From NCBI GenBank assembly GCA_016868775.1, contig VGFT01000001.1, positions 479,734-543,733 on the forward strand: DNA of 64,000 bases. The letters run 5' to 3'. Positions 62,719-64,000 of the stretch are shown in pieces; the stretch's first letter is position 1; each line of letters begins with the position of its first letter. The notes under the pieces were generated by a model. The model did no database searches. It saw only the letters and a program-made list of their open reading frames with translations, and had not been told where the DNA came from. A program made the translations under genes and the position numbers. The stretch comes from Bacteroidota bacterium (lineage in GTDB: Bacteria > Bacteroidota > Bacteroidia > Chitinophagales > Chitinophagaceae).

Positions 62719-63077
62719 TCTGTAAAATTTAGTTGTTCATAGATGGGTTTAATTGTGAACCGATGAATGTAATTCAGTAGTCCTCGCAAGGTGTAATAGA
62801 TCTTTCCTGATCTTTTACTTTTTTTCTGACCCTTAGCAGAACTAATTTTTTTTGTTTTTGGATCAAAAAAGATTCTTTCTTCGCTGGGATGGTACTCAAT
62901 TTCTCTTTGAGTCCTCATCAGCGCAAGCTTACGCTTTGATATTTTCAAAATGTGCATCACTCGTACATTATCAAGAATGATGAACTCTGGAGGCAAATTT
63001 GTTCTTAATACCTCCCTAACGGTGTCAGTGAGAGTTTCGATACTCTCTCGCAATGACCTTTGTGTTGATTTGTCCAT
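62715..63077 (-). CDS. Putative HTH (excisionase/MerR-like) DNA-binding protein
   Basis: A 120-residue protein. 'NVRVMHILKISKRKLALMRT' followed by 'QREIEYHPSEERIFF' and 'KIYYTLRGLLNYIHRF' follow the layout of excisionase-type winged helices common in Bacteroidota mobile elements (helix, turn, 'K-x-L' recognition helix, wing, 'YY...L...L'). A Lys/Ser-rich insertion ('SSAKGQKKSKRSGK') lies in the wing. First gene of the small minus-strand operon 63077-62084. Target unknown. Confidence 0.55.
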   Translation of the reverse strand: MDKSTQRSLRESIETLTDTVREVLRTNLPPEFIILDNVRVMHILKISKRKLALMRTQREIEYHPSEERIFFDPKTKKISSAKGQKKSKRSGKIYYTLRGLLNYIHRFTIKPIYEQLNFTE

Positions 63078-63375
63078 GACATATCAATTAAATTATGACG
63101 GGTGGCTACCCCAATAATTAATTTAATTTCACGTATGTCACAAGCTCAGAACGAGCGGAGGTAATTTCGCCGGCAGTGCTACCGCCGCGTGTACAGTTGC
63201 AAGATAGTTCACATATTGTTACAACTTATCTTTTATTAAAAATATTTCGCTGCAAAGTGATGCAGTATAATGCATCATGTTACATTATTAACGCGCTCTA
63301 TATATTATTATCAGAGACAATATATAATTTAGGTATCTATTCGCAAAACATATTACCAACCACTCACCACTTTTT
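63078..63375. other. AT-rich intergenic region
   Basis: About 300 bases between the HTH-like gene and a tiny plus-strand frame. It must hold the promoter of the minus-strand small-gene operon. No RNA, repeat or clear promoter was recognised. Confidence 0.4.
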
Positions 63376-63522
63376 ATGCTACTAAGTCTAGTAGGACTAG
63401 CAGCCATAATAATTCCATTTCACCATAAGTTAGAGCATTGGGCCGTAAATAAGCTTGTTGAAAATAATAAACGAACAAGGCTAGAAGCAGCCAAACTTAC
63501 TATACAGCAATTGGAAGAATAA
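63376..63522 (+). CDS. Possible 48-residue membrane miniprotein
   Basis: ATG at 63376 opens 'LLSLVGLAAIIIPFHHKLEH' followed by 'WAVNKLVENNKRTRLEAA' and a Leu/Gln/Glu-rich end ('KLTIQQLEE'): a short membrane helix, then a charged helix. The layout (hydrophobic then amphipathic) is protein-like, but there is no family match and no strong upstream signal. It could also be chance in AT-rich DNA. Confidence 0.35.
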   Translation: MLLSLVGLAAIIIPFHHKLEHWAVNKLVENNKRTRLEAAKLTIQQLEE

Positions 63523-63647
63523 AGAATCTACCTACATATTGAAGGTGTGCAAAATCTAAGAAGCAATAACCACTAAAAGCAAGTATATATCTTTACATAG
63601 CTTGACTTACACACCACAGATTAAAGATGGTAATCCCAAATGTCAAG

Positions 63648-64000
63648 TTAAGATAATAATATTTCATGTGTATGCTTTAAAATATTTGCTTGAATCAAAT
63701 CAGTTGGAATATCATTTGCATCACCCCCAAATGGATCTTCGATTTCCTCCGCGATGAGTTCTAAGCTAGCTAAAACATAGAAAACAAAAATAACAATAGG
63801 AATTATCCAATAACCCAACTGAAAAACGAAACCAATTGGTAATGTCATTATATAAATAAATATAAACTTCTTGATAAAAACATTATAGGAAAAGGGTATA
63901 GGAGTATTTTTGATTCTTTCACAAGCTCCACAGATTTCTGATAAACTTTGTAGTTCGCTATTTAAAAAAAGTGTGTTATTAGGGCTCAAAATACCTTTTG
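63648..64000 (-). CDS. Bestrophin-family anion channel, C-terminal part, cut by window edge
   Basis: The frame is open to the right edge. 'GACERIKNTPIPFSYNVFIK' followed by two membrane helices ('FIFIYIMTLPIGFVFQLGYW', 'IPIVIFVFYVLASLELIA') and 'EEIEDPFGGDANDIPTDLI' is the hallmark C-terminal part of the bestrophin family (formerly UPF0187), pentameric chloride-permeable channels of the inner membrane. The N-terminal part and the start lie beyond the window. Confidence 0.88.
   Translation of the reverse strand, partial: KGILSPNNTLFLNSELQSLSEICGACERIKNTPIPFSYNVFIKKFIFIYIMTLPIGFVFQLGYWIIPIVIFVFYVLASLELIAEEIEDPFGGDANDIPTDLIQANILKHTHEILLS

Noticed and set aside
63176..63385. 69-residue plus-strand frame near the right end
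   Set aside because: AT-driven composition, no recognisable domain, start region inside untranslated-looking DNA, and it overlaps the more protein-like frame starting at 63376.
1..64000. CRISPR arrays, tRNA or rRNA genes
   Set aside because: None seen: no evenly spaced short direct repeats with unique spacers and no cloverleaf-like or rRNA-like stretch; the tandem repeats found are all coding.

Overview
The window reads as chromosomal DNA of a member of the Bacteroidota, probably a Chitinophagales/Sphingobacteriia-type organism. Supporting traits are a type IX secretion C-terminal sorting domain (56115-58877), an exosortase of the XrtX kind with a PID-CTERM substrate (54768-56090), SprB-like repeats, WG-repeat and beta-flower proteins, a DUF3127 protein, a CtlX-like hydrolase, many short-spaced lipoprotein genes and promoter elements of the TTTG/TAnnTTTG kind. 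No tRNA, rRNA or CRISPR array was seen. The assignment rests on protein resemblance only.

Layout. 1-7.4 kb: the end of psuG, a secreted PLP enzyme, a small XRE regulator, a lipoprotein/beta-propeller pair, then a divergent FkbM methyltransferase and GT4 glycosyltransferase. 7.5-31.4 kb is dominated by exported cell-envelope proteins: a CAP protein, a PTP-like protein coupled to a CotH kinase, a broken NodB deacetylase, an APC permease fused to a lipoprotein, an M23/LysM-CapA-propeller operon, a WG/TPR protein, an M15 peptidase, a broken sialidase, a sterol-desaturase-like enzyme, a cytochrome/copper-monooxygenase lipoprotein pair and an L,D-transpeptidase. 31.6-35.5 kb: a decayed OmpA-like gene, fbp, a six-repeat beta-flower protein and ctlX.

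36-52.7 kb is the most distinctive region. A Ser/Thr kinase is followed closely by MlaE/MlaF/MlaD-type lipid-transport genes. Then comes a tightly packed run: two FHA proteins (one with a von Willebrand-like domain), a PP2C phosphatase, a third FHA protein, a second kinase, an M48 peptidase, a LEA14-like lipoprotein and an FHA-FHA-ABC transporter. It looks like a phosphothreonine signalling circuit (writer, eraser, readers) wired to envelope transport. The first kinase gene contains a 53-bp copy of an fbp segment in a different reading frame.

53-59 kb holds an N-acyl-D-amino-acid deacylase-like gene and a four-gene operon of T9SS adhesin, PID-CTERM substrate, exosortase and exosortase-associated membrane protein. 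59.2-60.5 kb is an IS3-family element with a programmed-frameshift site, sitting in the 5' end of another exported-protein gene. 60.5-63.6 kb is AT-rich accessory DNA with small genes of mostly unknown function, and the window ends in a partial bestrophin-family gene.

Three genes are interrupted: NodB by one base in a T tract, sialidase by one in-frame TGA, and the OmpA-like gene by several lesions. Start codons were moved to internal ATG/GTG codons wherever the longest frame began with a weak TTG or lay upstream of the conserved N terminus or signal peptide.
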